A DNA stretch of 64,000 nucleotides from Actinoplanes sp. NBC_00393 (GCF_036053395.1 NZ_CP107942.1:10406001-10470000); one strand, 5' to 3'; counted from the first letter of the stretch, positions 41,692 to 50,324 are shown. The notes: a model not told the origin generated them from the letters alone. Made by a program: numbers and translations.

Positions 41692-42693
41692 TTGAACGTT
41701 TCCGCCTGGGTCTGGGGCGCCACTTTGGTGGCCCTGATCGCAGTACTCGCCGTCGATCTACTGATCATCGGGCGTAGACCGCACGAACCCAGCATGAAAG
41801 AGGCGGGCAGTTGGGTCGCCTTCTACGTCGGCCTCGCCGTGGTCTTCGGCATCGGTGTGTGGGTGACGGCCGGAGGGCAGGCGGCCGGTGAGTTCTACAC
41901 CGGCTGGCTCACCGAGTATTCGCTGAGCGTCGACAACCTCTTCGTCTTCGTGATCATCATGGCCCGGTTCGCGGTGCCACGACACCTGCAGCAGAAGGTG
42001 TTGTTGATCGGCATCGTGCTCGCGCTCATCATGCGCGGCGCGTTCATCGCCGCCGGCGCCGCGCTGATCTCGCAGTTCTCCTGGGTGTTCTACATCTTCG
42101 GCGCGTTCCTCGTCTACACCGCGATCACGCTGGTCAAGGACGGGGAGAACGACGAGGACGACTTCAAGGAGAACATTCTCATCCGCTGGGCGAAGCGGGC
42201 CCTGCCGATTTCGAGCTCGTTCGGTGACGGCCGTTTCAGCGTGGTCACCGAGACCGGCAAGCGGATGTTCACGCCGATGCTGATCGTGATGATCGCGATC
42301 GGCACCACCGACCTGATCTTCGCGCTCGACTCGATCCCGGCGATCTTCGGCATCACGAAGGAGCCGTACCTGGTCTTCACCGCGAACGTCTTCGCGCTGA
42401 TGGGCCTGCGCCAGCTCTTCTTCCTGCTCGGTGGCCTGCTGCAGCGCCTGGTCTACCTCAACATCGGCCTGGCCGTGGTGCTCGCCTTCATCGGTGTGAA
42501 GCTCGTGCTCGAGGCTCTGCACACCAACAGCCTGTCGTTCATCAACAACGGCCACGGCTTCCACTGGGCGCCGGAGATCCCGATCTGGCTCTCCCTGCTG
42601 GTCATTCTGGGCACGCTGGCTATCGCCACCGTCGCCAGCCTGGTCAAATCCTCCCGCGATCGAAAGCGCGAGCTGATCAGCACCAAGAGCTGA
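41692..42693 (+). CDS. terC: TerC-family integral membrane protein (probable Mn exporter)
   Basis: 333 residues from a TTG with GGAGG six to ten bases upstream. About nine membrane segments. The conserved acidic membrane motifs are in TEYSLSVDNLFVFVIIMARFAVP and GTTDLIFALDSIPAIFGITKEPYLVFTANVFALMGLRQLFFLLGG (split here only by description). TerC/Alx-type proteins export Mn2+ and help load secreted metalloenzymes; the upstream riboswitch supports a Mn role over tellurite resistance, and no ter genes accompany it. A strong terminator follows. Confidence 0.93.
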   Translation: MNVSAWVWGATLVALIAVLAVDLLIIGRRPHEPSMKEAGSWVAFYVGLAVVFGIGVWVTAGGQAAGEFYTGWLTEYSLSVDNLFVFVIIMARFAVPRHLQQKVLLIGIVLALIMRGAFIAAGAALISQFSWVFYIFGAFLVYTAITLVKDGENDEDDFKENILIRWAKRALPISSSFGDGRFSVVTETGKRMFTPMLIVMIAIGTTDLIFALDSIPAIFGITKEPYLVFTANVFALMGLRQLFFLLGGLLQRLVYLNIGLAVVLAFIGVKLVLEALHTNSLSFINNGHGFHWAPEIPIWLSLLVILGTLAIATVASLVKSSRDRKRELISTKS

Positions 42694-42721
42694 CAACAGC
42701 GGGGGTACGCGCAAAGCAGCG

Positions 42722-42752
42722 AGCCCGGGCGACGAAAGTCGCCCGGGCTTTC
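42722..42752 (+). terminator. Terminator after terC
   Basis: AGCCCGGGCGAC and GTCGCCCGGGCT form a perfect 12-bp stem with a GAAA loop, followed by TTCCC. Confidence 0.93.
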
Positions 42753-42830
42753 CCGTTGCTTAAGCCCGGCGCTCGCCGGACGGCCCGGATCGGCGCCGTG
42801 GCCGCGGCAGTGTCGTACCGGAAATGGGTG

Positions 42831-42866
42831 GAAAAAGGCCCGCCCACTATGACAGCGGGCGGGCCT
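42831..42866 (-). terminator. Terminator after typA
   Basis: On the reverse strand AGGCCCGCCC pairs with GGGCGGGCCT (42836-42845 with 42857-42866) and is followed by TTTTT, a rare good U-run here. It lies just past the typA stop. Confidence 0.9.
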
Positions 42867-42878
42867 GAAAAGCGGGAG

Positions 42879-44744
42879 TTACTGCTGGTGCTTGCGGCGG
42901 GCGGCGGCCCGGCCGCGGACCGTCTGGTCGAGCTCGACCTTGCGGATGCGGACGGCGTTCGGGGTGACCTCGACGCACTCGTCCTCGCGGCAGAACTCGA
43001 GGGCCTGCTCCAGCGACAGCTTGCGCGGCGGGATCAGGCGCTCGGTGTTGTCGGCGCTCGCGGCCCGCATGTTGGTGAGCTTCTTCTCCTTGGTGATGTT
43101 GACGTCCATGTCGTCCTCGCGCGAGTTCTCGCCGACGATCATGCCCTCGTAGACCTCGGTGCCCGGCTCGACGAAGAGCTGACCGCGCTCCTGCAGGTTG
43201 ATCATCGCGAAGCCGGTGACCGCGCCGGCCCGGTCGGCGACGAGCGAACCGTTCTGGCGGGTGCGGAGCTCGCCGAACCACGGCTCGTGGTCCTCGTAGA
43301 GGTGGTGCATGATGCCGGTGCCGCGGGTCTCGGTGAGGAACTCGGTGCGGAAGCCGATCAGGCCGCGCGCCGGGACCAGCCACTCCATCCGCAGCCAGCC
43401 GGTGCCGTGGTTGATCAGCTCCTGCATGCGGCCCTTGCGGGTGGAGAGCAGCTGGGTGATGGCGCCCATGTACTCGTCGGGGGCGTCGATGGTGAGCCGC
43501 TCGACGGGCTCGTGCACCTTGCCGTCGACGGTCCGGGTGACCACCTGGGGCTTGCCGACGGTCAGTTCGTAGCCTTCGCGCCGCATCTGCTCGACCAGGA
43601 TGGCGAGGGCGAGCTCACCACGGCCCTGGACCTCCCAGGCGTCGGGGCGGTCGGTCGGGAGGATCCGCAGCGAGACGTTGCCGATCAGCTCCTTGTCGAG
43701 GCGGTCCTTGACCATGCGCGCGGTGACCTTGGCGCCCTTGACCTTGCCGACCAGCGGTGACGTGTTGGTGCCGAGGACCATCGAGATGGCCGGCTCGTCG
43801 ACGGTGATCAGCGGCAGCGGGACCGGGTTCTCCGCGTCGGCGAGGGTCTCACCGATCATGATCTCCGGGATGCCGGCGAGGGCGATGATGTCGCCGGGGC
43901 CGGCACTCTCGGCGGGCTTGCGCTCGAGGCCCTCGGTGACCAGCAGTTCCGAGATGCGGACGTTGCTGATCGTGCCGTCGGTCTTGCACCAGGCGACGGT
44001 CTGGCCCTTGCGGATGGTGCCCTCGTGCACGCGGCAGAGCGCGAGCCGGCCGAGGAACGGCGAGGCGTCGAGGTTGACCACGTGGGCCTGCAACGGCGCG
44101 CCCTCGGTGTAGGTCGGGGCCGGGATCGTCTCCAGGATCGTGCTGAACAACACCTCGAGGTCGGTGGAGTCCTCGGGGACGGTGCCGTCCTTGGGCTGGG
44201 TCAGCGAGGCGATGCCGTCGCGGGCGCAGGCGTAGACGATCGGGAACTCGATCTGGTGCTCGTCGGCGTCGAGGTCGAGGAAGAGCTCGTACGTCTCGTC
44301 GACGACCTCCTTGATCCGGGCGTCCGGCCGGTCCACCTTGTTGATGATCAGGATGATCGGCAGCTTGGCGGCGAGCGCCTTGCGGAGCACGAAGCGGGTC
44401 TGCGGCAGCGGGCCCTCGGAGGCGTCCACGAGGAGGGCGACGCCGTCGACCATGGTGAGGCCGCGCTCGACCTCACCGCCGAAGTCGGCGTGGCCGGGGG
44501 TGTCGATGATGTTGATGGTGACCGGGTCGCCCTCGGCGGGCTGGTAGCTGATCGCCGTGTTCTTGGCGAGAATGGTGATGCCCTTTTCCCGCTCCAGGTC
44601 CATGGAGTCCATGACGCGGTCGGCCATCTCGCCGCGCGCGTGGGACTGGCTGCCCTGGCGCAGCATGGCGTCGACCAGGGTGGTTTTGCCATGGTCGACG
44701 TGAGCGATGATGGCGACGTTGCGTAGGTCGGTGCGGGTCTGCAT
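42879..44744 (-). CDS. typA: Ribosome-associated GTPase TypA/BipA
   Basis: Translational GTPase related to EF-G, involved in ribosome assembly and stress. 621 residues. GTPase motifs: G1 [13 protein letters not shown]2 region [16 protein letters not shown]3 [14 protein letters not shown] and G4 NKVDRPDAR. Domain II begins [20 protein letters not shown]; the C-terminal BipA region contains [38 protein letters not shown] and [26 protein letters not shown]. Ends in a Lys/Arg tail. Divergent from the transglycosylase gene at 44875. Confidence 0.96.
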   Translation of the reverse strand: MQTRTDLRNVAIIAHVDHGKTTLVDAMLRQGSQSHARGEMADRVMDSMDLEREKGITILAKNTAISYQPAEGDPVTINIIDTPGHADFGGEVERGLTMVDGVALLVDASEGPLPQTRFVLRKALAAKLPIILIINKVDRPDARIKEVVDETYELFLDLDADEHQIEFPIVYACARDGIASLTQPKDGTVPEDSTDLEVLFSTILETIPAPTYTEGAPLQAHVVNLDASPFLGRLALCRVHEGTIRKGQTVAWCKTDGTISNVRISELLVTEGLERKPAESAGPGDIIALAGIPEIMIGETLADAENPVPLPLITVDEPAISMVLGTNTSPLVGKVKGAKVTARMVKDRLDKELIGNVSLRILPTDRPDAWEVQGRGELALAILVEQMRREGYELTVGKPQVVTRTVDGKVHEPVERLTIDAPDEYMGAITQLLSTRKGRMQELINHGTGWLRMEWLVPARGLIGFRTEFLTETRGTGIMHHLYEDHEPWFGELRTRQNGSLVADRAGAVTGFAMINLQERGQLFVEPGTEVYEGMIVGENSREDDMDVNITKEKKLTNMRAASADNTERLIPPRKLSLEQALEFCREDECVEVTPNAVRIRKVELDQTVRGRAAARRKHQQ

Positions 44745-44874
44745 AAACCCATTGTCCCTGGCTCAGGTTGCCGTCGGGGGTGCGGGGTGCTTCTGTCCGG
44801 TTCCGCGGCCAGCGAAGATCGGCCAACTGCTGTTAGCGTTCCTCATCGATGTTCGACGGGGGAGGTTCGCATCG

Positions 44875-45663
44875 ATGAGAGTTCGTCTCGCTGCGGCGGT
44901 GATCGCATTGATGGTCGCGGCCGGCTGTGGTCTGGCCGGCGGCAGCGACGAGGACGTGGCGGCTCCGGCGCCGGTGGCCGCGACCCCGAGTGACGTGCCC
45001 ACCTCGACCGAGCTCCTGGAGGAGCCGACCGAGGAGCCGGTCGAGGAACCGTCGCCCACGCCGTCGAAGAAGAAGGCGACGAAGAAGCCTAAGCCGAGCC
45101 CGACCGGGCCGACGAACAACTTCCAGGCGCCGGCCTGCGCCGACTACGAGGGCAAAGAGGTCTCGAAGGCCAAGGCGAAGGCAGCGCTGAACACGGCGGC
45201 GGGCAGGACCTACTGGCCGCAGAAGGCGCCGGAGCTGAAGGTGCCGGCCGACCTGGTCCGGGCGGTCGCGTGGCACGAGAGCGGCTGGACGTCGAACATC
45301 GTGAACTGTGACGGCGGTTTCGGCCTGATGCAGGTCATGCCGGACACCGAGGACTTCATCAACACCCGGTTCGAGAAGGCGTACAACTCCCGCGACTACA
45401 AGCAGAACGCGACCCTCGGCGCCAATTACCTGGCCTGGCTGACCAAATGGTTCGGCGAGCACCACTTCAAGGAGAAGTACGACCTGAGCACCTCCAAGTG
45501 CAAGTCGGACTCCTCGCTGTGCCTGCTCAACATGGTGATCGCCGGCTACAACATGGGCCACGTCGCGGTCGACGAGGCGTACGCGAACGGCGAGCTGGCC
45601 AACCCGGAGTACGTCGCCAACATCCGGGCGAACATGCGCTCCTGCTTCTGCGACCAGTACTGA
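44875..45663 (+). CDS. Lipoprotein with lytic transglycosylase (SLT) domain
   Basis: 262 residues from an ATG preceded by GGGGGAGG. Lipoprotein signal peptide MRVRLAAAVIALMVAAGCG with Cys at 18, then a ~70-residue acidic/Pro linker followed by a Lys-rich patch (KKKATKKPKPSPTGP). The C-terminal domain is lysozyme-like: PADLVRAVAWHESGWTSNIV (catalytic Glu in WHESGW), CDGGFGLMQVMPDTEDFI, NATLGANYLAWLTKWFG and VIAGYNMGHVAVDEAY. Six Cys in the domain may form disulfides. It should cleave peptidoglycan on the outer face of the membrane. Confidence 0.9.
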   Translation: MRVRLAAAVIALMVAAGCGLAGGSDEDVAAPAPVAATPSDVPTSTELLEEPTEEPVEEPSPTPSKKKATKKPKPSPTGPTNNFQAPACADYEGKEVSKAKAKAALNTAAGRTYWPQKAPELKVPADLVRAVAWHESGWTSNIVNCDGGFGLMQVMPDTEDFINTRFEKAYNSRDYKQNATLGANYLAWLTKWFGEHHFKEKYDLSTSKCKSDSSLCLLNMVIAGYNMGHVAVDEAYANGELANPEYVANIRANMRSCFCDQY

Positions 45664-45741
45664 TCCGGGGCGGTCCCGGGCCGCCCGGGACCGCGAGCTA
45701 CACTTGTCGGCGGACCCGAGACCCCGCTTACTCAAGCCGTT

Positions 45742-45771
45742 TTGACCCTCTCGTCAGGGCGGTAGTAAGGT
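45742..45771 (+). promoter_or_regulatory. Promoter of the L11-paralogue gene
   Basis: TTGACC (45742-45747) and TAAGGT (45766-45771) with an 18-base spacer: a good actinomycete housekeeping-type promoter, giving a leader of about 70 bases before the ATG at 45850. Confidence 0.65.
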
Positions 45772-45802
45772 CTCGGGGTTGTCGTGTGTCGTTGATGCTG
45801 GC

Positions 45803-45829
45803 GAGCTGCGTTGTCTCGGCCCGCAGCTC
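45803..45829 (+). promoter_or_regulatory. Leader hairpin next to the L11-paralogue ribosome site
   Basis: GAGCTGCG (45803-45810) pairs perfectly with CGCAGCTC (45822-45829) around an 11-base loop, ending five bases before AAGGAG (45835-45840). The position suggests translational control. No match to the L1-binding site that controls rplKA was recognised. Confidence 0.55.
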
Positions 45830-45849
45830 ACCCTAAGGAGCCTTACCCA

Positions 45850-46275
45850 ATGCCTCCCAAGAAGAAGACCCATGAGGTAACCCTCGCGCTTGAGGCGGGT
45901 AACGCCGCGATGGTCGACCTCGGTAAGATGCTCGGCCCGACCGGCGCCAACATGCGCGCCGTCAAGGTGGAGTACGACGAGGCAACCTCGAAGAACCGGG
46001 GCGAGATCATCCCGGTCATCGTGTCGGTCTACGAGGACCGCAGCCACACGCTGGCCTACAAGACGCCGCCGACCAGCTTCCTCATCAAGAAGAGCCTCGG
46101 CATCCAGTCCGGTGCGGCCAACCCGCTCACCACGACCGTCGGCACGCTCAGCGCTGCCCAGGTCAAGGAGATCGCGGAGCGCAAGCTGCCCGACCTCAAC
46201 GCGAACGACCTCGACGCCGCGATCCAGATCGTCGCCGGCACCGCCCGTTCCATGGGTGTGAAGGTCACTTCCTGA
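45850..46275 (+). CDS. Divergent ribosomal protein L11 paralogue
   Basis: 141 residues, the length of L11. Shared with L11: MPPKKK start, GANMRAVKVEYDEAT, IIPVIVSVYEDRSHTLAYKTPPTSFLIKKSLG, and the C-terminal RNA-binding domain with VGTLSAAQVKEIAERKLPDLNANDLDAAIQIVAGTARSMGV. But the Pro-rich PPVGPALGQ segment of the N-terminal domain, which contacts thiopeptides and the GTPase centre, is replaced by AAMVDLGKMLGP with no prolines. It is alone here, without rplA, nusG or secE, so it is an extra copy rather than the main rplK. A strong promoter suggests real expression. Confidence 0.85.
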   Translation: MPPKKKTHEVTLALEAGNAAMVDLGKMLGPTGANMRAVKVEYDEATSKNRGEIIPVIVSVYEDRSHTLAYKTPPTSFLIKKSLGIQSGAANPLTTTVGTLSAAQVKEIAERKLPDLNANDLDAAIQIVAGTARSMGVKVTS

Positions 46276-46287
46276 AGTACCTGAGAG

Positions 46288-46325
46288 AACGGGCCTCGGT
46301 GATCATCACCGGGGCCCGTTCTTCT
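46288..46325. terminator. Terminator between the L11 paralogue and the convergent ClpP-like gene
   Basis: AACGGGCC-CGGTGAT pairs with ATCACCG-GGCCCGTT (46288-46320), followed by CTTCTT on the plus strand. It begins 13 bases after the L11-like stop and runs into the last codons of the ClpP-like gene on the other strand. Confidence 0.85.
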
Positions 46326-46944
46326 TGGGCGGCACCACCTCGTCGATCAGGCCGTACTCCAGGGCCTCGGCCGCGCTGAGAGTCCGCCCGGCGGACAGGT
46401 CGTCCTCGATCCGGCTGCGCGGCTTCCCGGTCACCTCGGCCAGCCGCAGCACCGCCTCCTCGAGCTCGCGCAGGTGCTGACCGGCCGCCGCGGCCACCTC
46501 GTCAGCCGTGCCGGTCACCCCGGCGGCCCGCGGTTCGGCCAGCTTGAACCGGGCATGCCGGTACGCCGCCCGCCGATCCGCCGCGGCCAGAACCGCCAGC
46601 ACCGCGCCACCCGCCTCGGAGGTCACCACGGCGTGCACCGGCGCGGTCAGCGAGTCGATCACGTCGATGATCGCCAGGGCCGCGGCCAGGTCGCCGCCCG
46701 GGCTGGCCACATGCAGCTGCACCGGGTCCGCGCCGGCCGAGTCCAGAGTGAGCAGCGCCGCCGCGATGCCGGTGGACGCCTCCCCGGTGAGCTGGCCGCG
46801 GAGCATCACGATCCGCTGGTCGAAGAGCCGCTCCTCGAGCCAGCCGGGCAGCCCCGGGCCGCCGGGAAGATTCGGTGACTGCCACTCGGGCGGCTGGTTC
46901 GGCGGGGGAAAGCCCCAACGGGACGGGTCGTGTCGCAGGTTCAC
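46306..46944 (-). CDS. ClpP-like protein lacking catalytic Ser and His
   Basis: 212 residues from a GTG (VNLRHDPSRWGFPPP) with GGAGGT upstream. The ClpP/crotonase fold is clear: WLEERLFDQRIVMLRGQLT, LLTLDSAGADPVQLHVASPGGDLAAALAIIDVI and LSAAEALEYGLIDEVV. Where ClpP has its nucleophile (xAASMGA), this protein has SEAGGAV, and where ClpP has the His (MIHQP) it has KLAEP. So peptidase activity should be absent. It may be a structural or regulatory partner of other ClpP rings. No clp gene is nearby. Confidence 0.88.
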   Translation of the reverse strand: MNLRHDPSRWGFPPPNQPPEWQSPNLPGGPGLPGWLEERLFDQRIVMLRGQLTGEASTGIAAALLTLDSAGADPVQLHVASPGGDLAAALAIIDVIDSLTAPVHAVVTSEAGGAVLAVLAAADRRAAYRHARFKLAEPRAAGVTGTADEVAAAAGQHLRELEEAVLRLAEVTGKPRSRIEDDLSAGRTLSAAEALEYGLIDEVVPPKKNGPR

Positions 46945-47064
46945 CGCTACCTCCAGTGCTCGGGGGCCGCTGCCAGCGTAACCGCGAGTATTCTCTCCGG
47001 CTCCGTGCAACCCGAAGCAAGGTCACGGTCGTCAGGGAGGCGTGAGAGCGAAGGAGGGGCTCGT

Positions 47065-47574
47065 GTGAAGAACGAGCGTGATGAGCAATTCCATCATTTC
47101 GTGGTGTCCCGGCGTGCCGGGCTGGTGCGGACCGCGACTCTGCTCACGGCGGGCGACGCCCACCTGGCCGAGGATCTCGTGCAGTCCACGCTGACCAAGC
47201 TGTACGTCGCCTGGCCGGCGTTCCAGCGGGCCGACAACCCGGACGGCTATCTGCGCCGGGTGCTGGTCAACGCGCTGACGGACGAGCGGCGGCGGTGGTG
47301 GCGGCGCCGGGAACGGCCGATGGCCGAGATCCCGGACCGGGCCGCGACCGAGGCCGTGGCCGGTGACCTGGAGGAGGGGCTGCGCGCGGCCCTGACGCAG
47401 TTGCCGCCGCGGATGCGGGCCGCTCTGGTGTTCCGCTACTTCTACGACCTCGACGTCGCCGACACCGCCGACGCCCTCGGCTGTTCCGAGGGAACGGTGA
47501 AGAGCCAGACCGCGCGGGCCCTCGACCGGCTGCGTGCGGTCATCGGTGAGAACCCGTCCCTAGCACTGCGCTGA
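47065..47574 (+). CDS. SigE-family ECF RNA polymerase sigma factor
   Basis: 169 residues from a GTG with AAGGAGGGG six bases upstream. Region 2: RAGLVRTATLLTAGDAHLAEDLVQSTLTKLYVAWPAFQRADNPDGYLRRVLVN. Region 4: LPPRMRAALVFRYFYDLDVADTADALGCSEGTVKSQTARALDRLR. This is the actinobacterial SigE-50-type pattern (VVSRRAGLVRTA). The next gene, nine bases on, is a membrane-anchored protein of the type that accompanies these sigma factors. Confidence 0.92.
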   Translation: MKNERDEQFHHFVVSRRAGLVRTATLLTAGDAHLAEDLVQSTLTKLYVAWPAFQRADNPDGYLRRVLVNALTDERRRWWRRRERPMAEIPDRAATEAVAGDLEEGLRAALTQLPPRMRAALVFRYFYDLDVADTADALGCSEGTVKSQTARALDRLRAVIGENPSLALR

Positions 47575-47583
47575 CCACGGAGA

Positions 47584-48282
47584 ATGACCATGATGAACCT
47601 GTACGACGGGTTGGAGCGGATCGCCGGTTCCGGCGCCACATCCACACCCTCACCCGCACAGATCGAGGCCGATCTGGCCCGCGGACGCCGTGCCCTGCGC
47701 CGGCGCCGCCTCGTCCAGGCCGGCGGGACTTCGGCGTTCGCGGTTGCCGCCGTCGCCGCGGCCGTCGCCTTCGCCACCGCCGGGCCGGCGTCCACCGCGC
47801 CCCTGGCCGAGGCGCCCGCCATCACCGCGCCGGCGGCCGTTGCCACCAAGCTCGTCGCCTACCAGGGCGAACAACCGGACGCCTTCGAAATCGACCGGGT
47901 GCCGGAGGGCTGGGTGCTGCAGAGCTCCGACGAGGGCGGTCTGGTCCTGGCGCCAGAGGGCCCGCTCGCCGACCCGTCGTCCGGCCCGGCCGACACCGCC
48001 AACAGCGATCCGCGCAGCTTCGTCGGCAAGATCGCCGTGATGCTGCAGGACGCCAGTGCGCCCGCCGAACTCGGCGGCAAGCAGGTCGAGGTGGCCGGCA
48101 ACCCCGGCGTGCTGACCAAGATGCTCGACCAGACCGACGGCTCCACCCTGTTCCTGCAGGTGCCGGACCGCGGTCACCTGGTCATCCAGGTGTGGGACGG
48201 CCTCGGCTGGGGCGAGCAGCAGGTGCTCGAGTTCGCCGCCGGCATCCACGTCAACGAGAACGCCACGAAGAGCGTCGGCTGA
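47584..48282 (+). CDS. Membrane-anchored partner of the sigma factor
   Basis: 232 residues. A short N-terminal cytoplasmic part (LYDGLERIAG ... ARGRRALRRRRL) leads to one membrane segment (TSAFAVAAVAAAVAFATAG, about residues 49-67), then an exported Ala/Pro linker and a domain with DAFEIDRVPEGWVLQSSDEGGLVL and GHLVIQVWDGLGWGEQQVLEFAAGIHV. This topology and location suit a sigma-factor control protein, but no zinc-type anti-sigma motif is present; the role is inferred from context. Several nearby ATGs (47584, 47593) could be the start. Confidence 0.75.
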   Translation: MTMMNLYDGLERIAGSGATSTPSPAQIEADLARGRRALRRRRLVQAGGTSAFAVAAVAAAVAFATAGPASTAPLAEAPAITAPAAVATKLVAYQGEQPDAFEIDRVPEGWVLQSSDEGGLVLAPEGPLADPSSGPADTANSDPRSFVGKIAVMLQDASAPAELGGKQVEVAGNPGVLTKMLDQTDGSTLFLQVPDRGHLVIQVWDGLGWGEQQVLEFAAGIHVNENATKSVG

Positions 48283-48334
48283 GCGGCGGGGAGACCGGAG
48301 CAATTGAGGTGCCCCGGTCTCCCCGCCCGCATGT

Positions 48335-48520
48335 CTACCAGCCCCGCGCACGCCACTCGGGCAGCTGCGGCCGCTCGGCGCCGAGGGTGGAGTCCTTGCC
48401 GTGGCCGGGGTAGAACCAGGTGTCGTCGCCGAACCGGTCGAAGAGCTTGTGCTCCACGTCGTTGATCAGCGACACGAAGTTGTCCTTGTTGCCCCGGGTG
48501 TTGCCGACCCCGCCGGGGAA
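48335..48520 (-). pseudogene. Stranded 3' end of an MBL-fold hydrolase gene
   Basis: The last ~61 residues of a metallo-beta-lactamase hydrolase, from FPGG to PEWRARGW, with no 5' part next to it. The same C-terminus, in a related but different version, completes the intact gene at 61454-62107. Shared stretches include DDTWFYPGHGKDSTLGAER and PEWRARGW. The break is exactly at the left edge of the integrated element, so this is the original host 3' end cut off by insertion. Confidence 0.9.
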
Positions 48521-48533
48521 CAATGGGGGTTCT
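48513..48533. other. Left attachment site (attL)
   Basis: CCGGGGAA (48513-48520) is the shared core; left of it is host DNA (the stranded MBL 3' end), right of it is element DNA. TGGGGGTTCT (48524-48533) is one arm of a reconstructed attP dyad, its partner AGGACCCCC lying at 61622-61630. Exact crossover bases cannot be fixed as serine integrases use only a 2-bp overlap. Confidence 0.7.
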
Positions 48534-48552
48534 TACAGGGTAACATCGAATT

Positions 48553-50073
48553 ATGGCGATGCGCGATGGGGTGTACGCCCGGATCTCTGAGGATGACCTC
48601 GGGACCGAGAAGGGCGTGTTTCGGCAGCTCGAAGATGGCCGTGGCTTGTCCAAATCCCGTGGCGGGCAGGTCGTCGCAGAGTTCTCTGACAACGATCTCT
48701 CCGCCCTGACGGGAGCTCACCGCCCGGGGTACGAGGCGCTGATGGCCGCAGTGGCTGCCGGGCAGATCGACCGCATCATCGTCGTCCACACTTCCAGGCT
48801 GTGGCGTAACCGCAAGGAGCGGGCCGACGGCATCGAGCGCCTCCGCGCCGCCGGTGTGTCGGTGCTGGCGGTCAAGGGACCGGAGCTGGATCTCACGACG
48901 GCTTCCGGTCGGATGATGGCCGGCATCTTAGGCGAGTTCGACACGGCCGAGAGCGAGATCAAGGGCGAGCGCGTCGCACGCGCGGCCCTGCAGCGGGCCC
49001 AGGAGGGCCGCGCAAACGGCGCAGTTCTGTACGGGTGGACGCGGGTCTATCGACACGACGATCAGAACCGGGTGACCGGCTTCGAGGACCGGGAGAGCCC
49101 GGTTGAGGCAGAGATCGTCCGGGAGATCGTCCGCCGTCTGCTCGGCGGTGAGGCGCTGCGGACGATCACGGACGACCTCAACGCGCGCGGCGTTCCAGCG
49201 CCGGGTGCCGGACAGCGGAGGCAGCATCGCGCCAAGGGCCAGAGTGACGACGGTGCCCGTTGGAACAAGACCAGCGTCAAGAAGATCGCTACTAGACCGG
49301 CCAACATCGGGCTGCGGATACACCACCGGGGACGGCCGGACGAGATGCTCGTCACGGCCGCCTGGCCGCCGCTGATCGAACGGGACGACCACGACGCGGT
49401 CGTTGCGCTGGTGTCCCAGCCGGACCGCTGGACGGCCCGTGTGAGCCGTCCTGGCGCGCGCGTGCACCTGCTGTCGTGGGGCATAGGTGAGTGCGGTGTC
49501 TGTGGCGCCCACGTCCGCGTGGCGGTGAGAGGCAACTCCAAGCATGGAACGAAGAAGCCGCTGTACGTATGTGAGGGCAAGGGGTGTGTCGGCCGGGACG
49601 AGGCCAGGGTCGATCTCTTCGTCGGCCACGTCGTGGTGGAGCGGTTGAAGCGGCCCGATCTCGCAGACATCCTGACCATGGACGACGGCGGTGGAGCCGA
49701 AGCGCTGAAGCGGGCCGAGGGGATCCGGGCCCGCCTCGCCAATGCTGCCGACGACTACGCCGACGAGAAGATCACCGCGGAACAGTTGCATCGGATCACC
49801 GCTCGCCTCAAGCCCGCGCTCGCACAGGCGGAGACTGAGGCGCGGGCGTATCAAGTGAGCCCGCACCTCAAGGTGGTCTTGGACATGATGGGGGAGCGCG
49901 CCGAAGAGGTGTGGGCTGGCATGACGACGACCCAGCGGCACGCCGTGCTCAGTGTGCTTGTCGAACGGGTCCGGATTCTTCGGGTCAACCGGAGGGGACC
50001 GGGGTTCGACCCGGAGTCGATCGAGATCGTATGGAAAACGTCGTTCCAGCGGCCGTCCGTGGTTTCCGGCTAG
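48553..50073 (+). CDS. Large serine recombinase (integrase)
   Basis: 506 residues. N-terminal resolvase domain with the nucleophile Ser in VYARISEDD, then FSDNDLSAL, IIVVHTSRLWRNRKERADGI, and GRMMAGILGEFDTAESEIKGERV. A recombinase domain (LYGWTRVY, ANIGLRIHHRGRPDE) and a zinc ribbon (GECGVCGAHV ... YVCEGKGCVG) follow, then a coiled-coil region and C-terminus. It sits 33 bases from attL. Codon 126 is TTA (48928-48930), rare in such genomes. No separate excision factor was identified. Confidence 0.95.
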   Translation: MAMRDGVYARISEDDLGTEKGVFRQLEDGRGLSKSRGGQVVAEFSDNDLSALTGAHRPGYEALMAAVAAGQIDRIIVVHTSRLWRNRKERADGIERLRAAGVSVLAVKGPELDLTTASGRMMAGILGEFDTAESEIKGERVARAALQRAQEGRANGAVLYGWTRVYRHDDQNRVTGFEDRESPVEAEIVREIVRRLLGGEALRTITDDLNARGVPAPGAGQRRQHRAKGQSDDGARWNKTSVKKIATRPANIGLRIHHRGRPDEMLVTAAWPPLIERDDHDAVVALVSQPDRWTARVSRPGARVHLLSWGIGECGVCGAHVRVAVRGNSKHGTKKPLYVCEGKGCVGRDEARVDLFVGHVVVERLKRPDLADILTMDDGGGAEALKRAEGIRARLANAADDYADEKITAEQLHRITARLKPALAQAETEARAYQVSPHLKVVLDMMGERAEEVWAGMTTTQRHAVLSVLVERVRILRVNRRGPGFDPESIEIVWKTSFQRPSVVSG

Positions 50074-50324
50074 GCGGCGGTTCTCCGGTCGCGGGACTGG
50101 CCCCGCATCAGGAACAGGAGCTTGGCGCGTTGCTCCGGAGTGGCGGGAGGGGCAGCGTCAACGATCGCCCGTATGGCGGCCTCCCACTCGGGCGGGCACG
50201 ATGCGAGGCGTTCCGGCTTGTCGTCTTCTGAAACCGACTCGCCCGCCGTTCCTGCTCGGGCGGTGGGCGATGGGTCGCGTGGTGCACCACGGCTCAGCCG
50301 CTGGTCATCACGGCGTCGAACCAT
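50070..50324 (-). CDS. Small conserved element protein
   Basis: 84 residues, convergent with the integrase (stops overlap by four bases). The C-terminal part CPPEWEAAIRAIVDAAPPATPEQRAKLLFLM resembles short proteins that recur in integrative elements of actinomycetes, always near recombination or replication genes. The first ~30 residues look disordered and the true start could be further in. Role unknown. Confidence 0.65.
   Translation of the reverse strand: MVRRRDDQRLSRGAPRDPSPTARAGTAGESVSEDDKPERLASCPPEWEAAIRAIVDAAPPATPEQRAKLLFLMRGQSRDRRTAA

Noticed and set aside
41692..42693. Tellurite resistance function for terC
   Set aside because: No other ter genes nearby and a Mn riboswitch upstream; Mn export is better supported.
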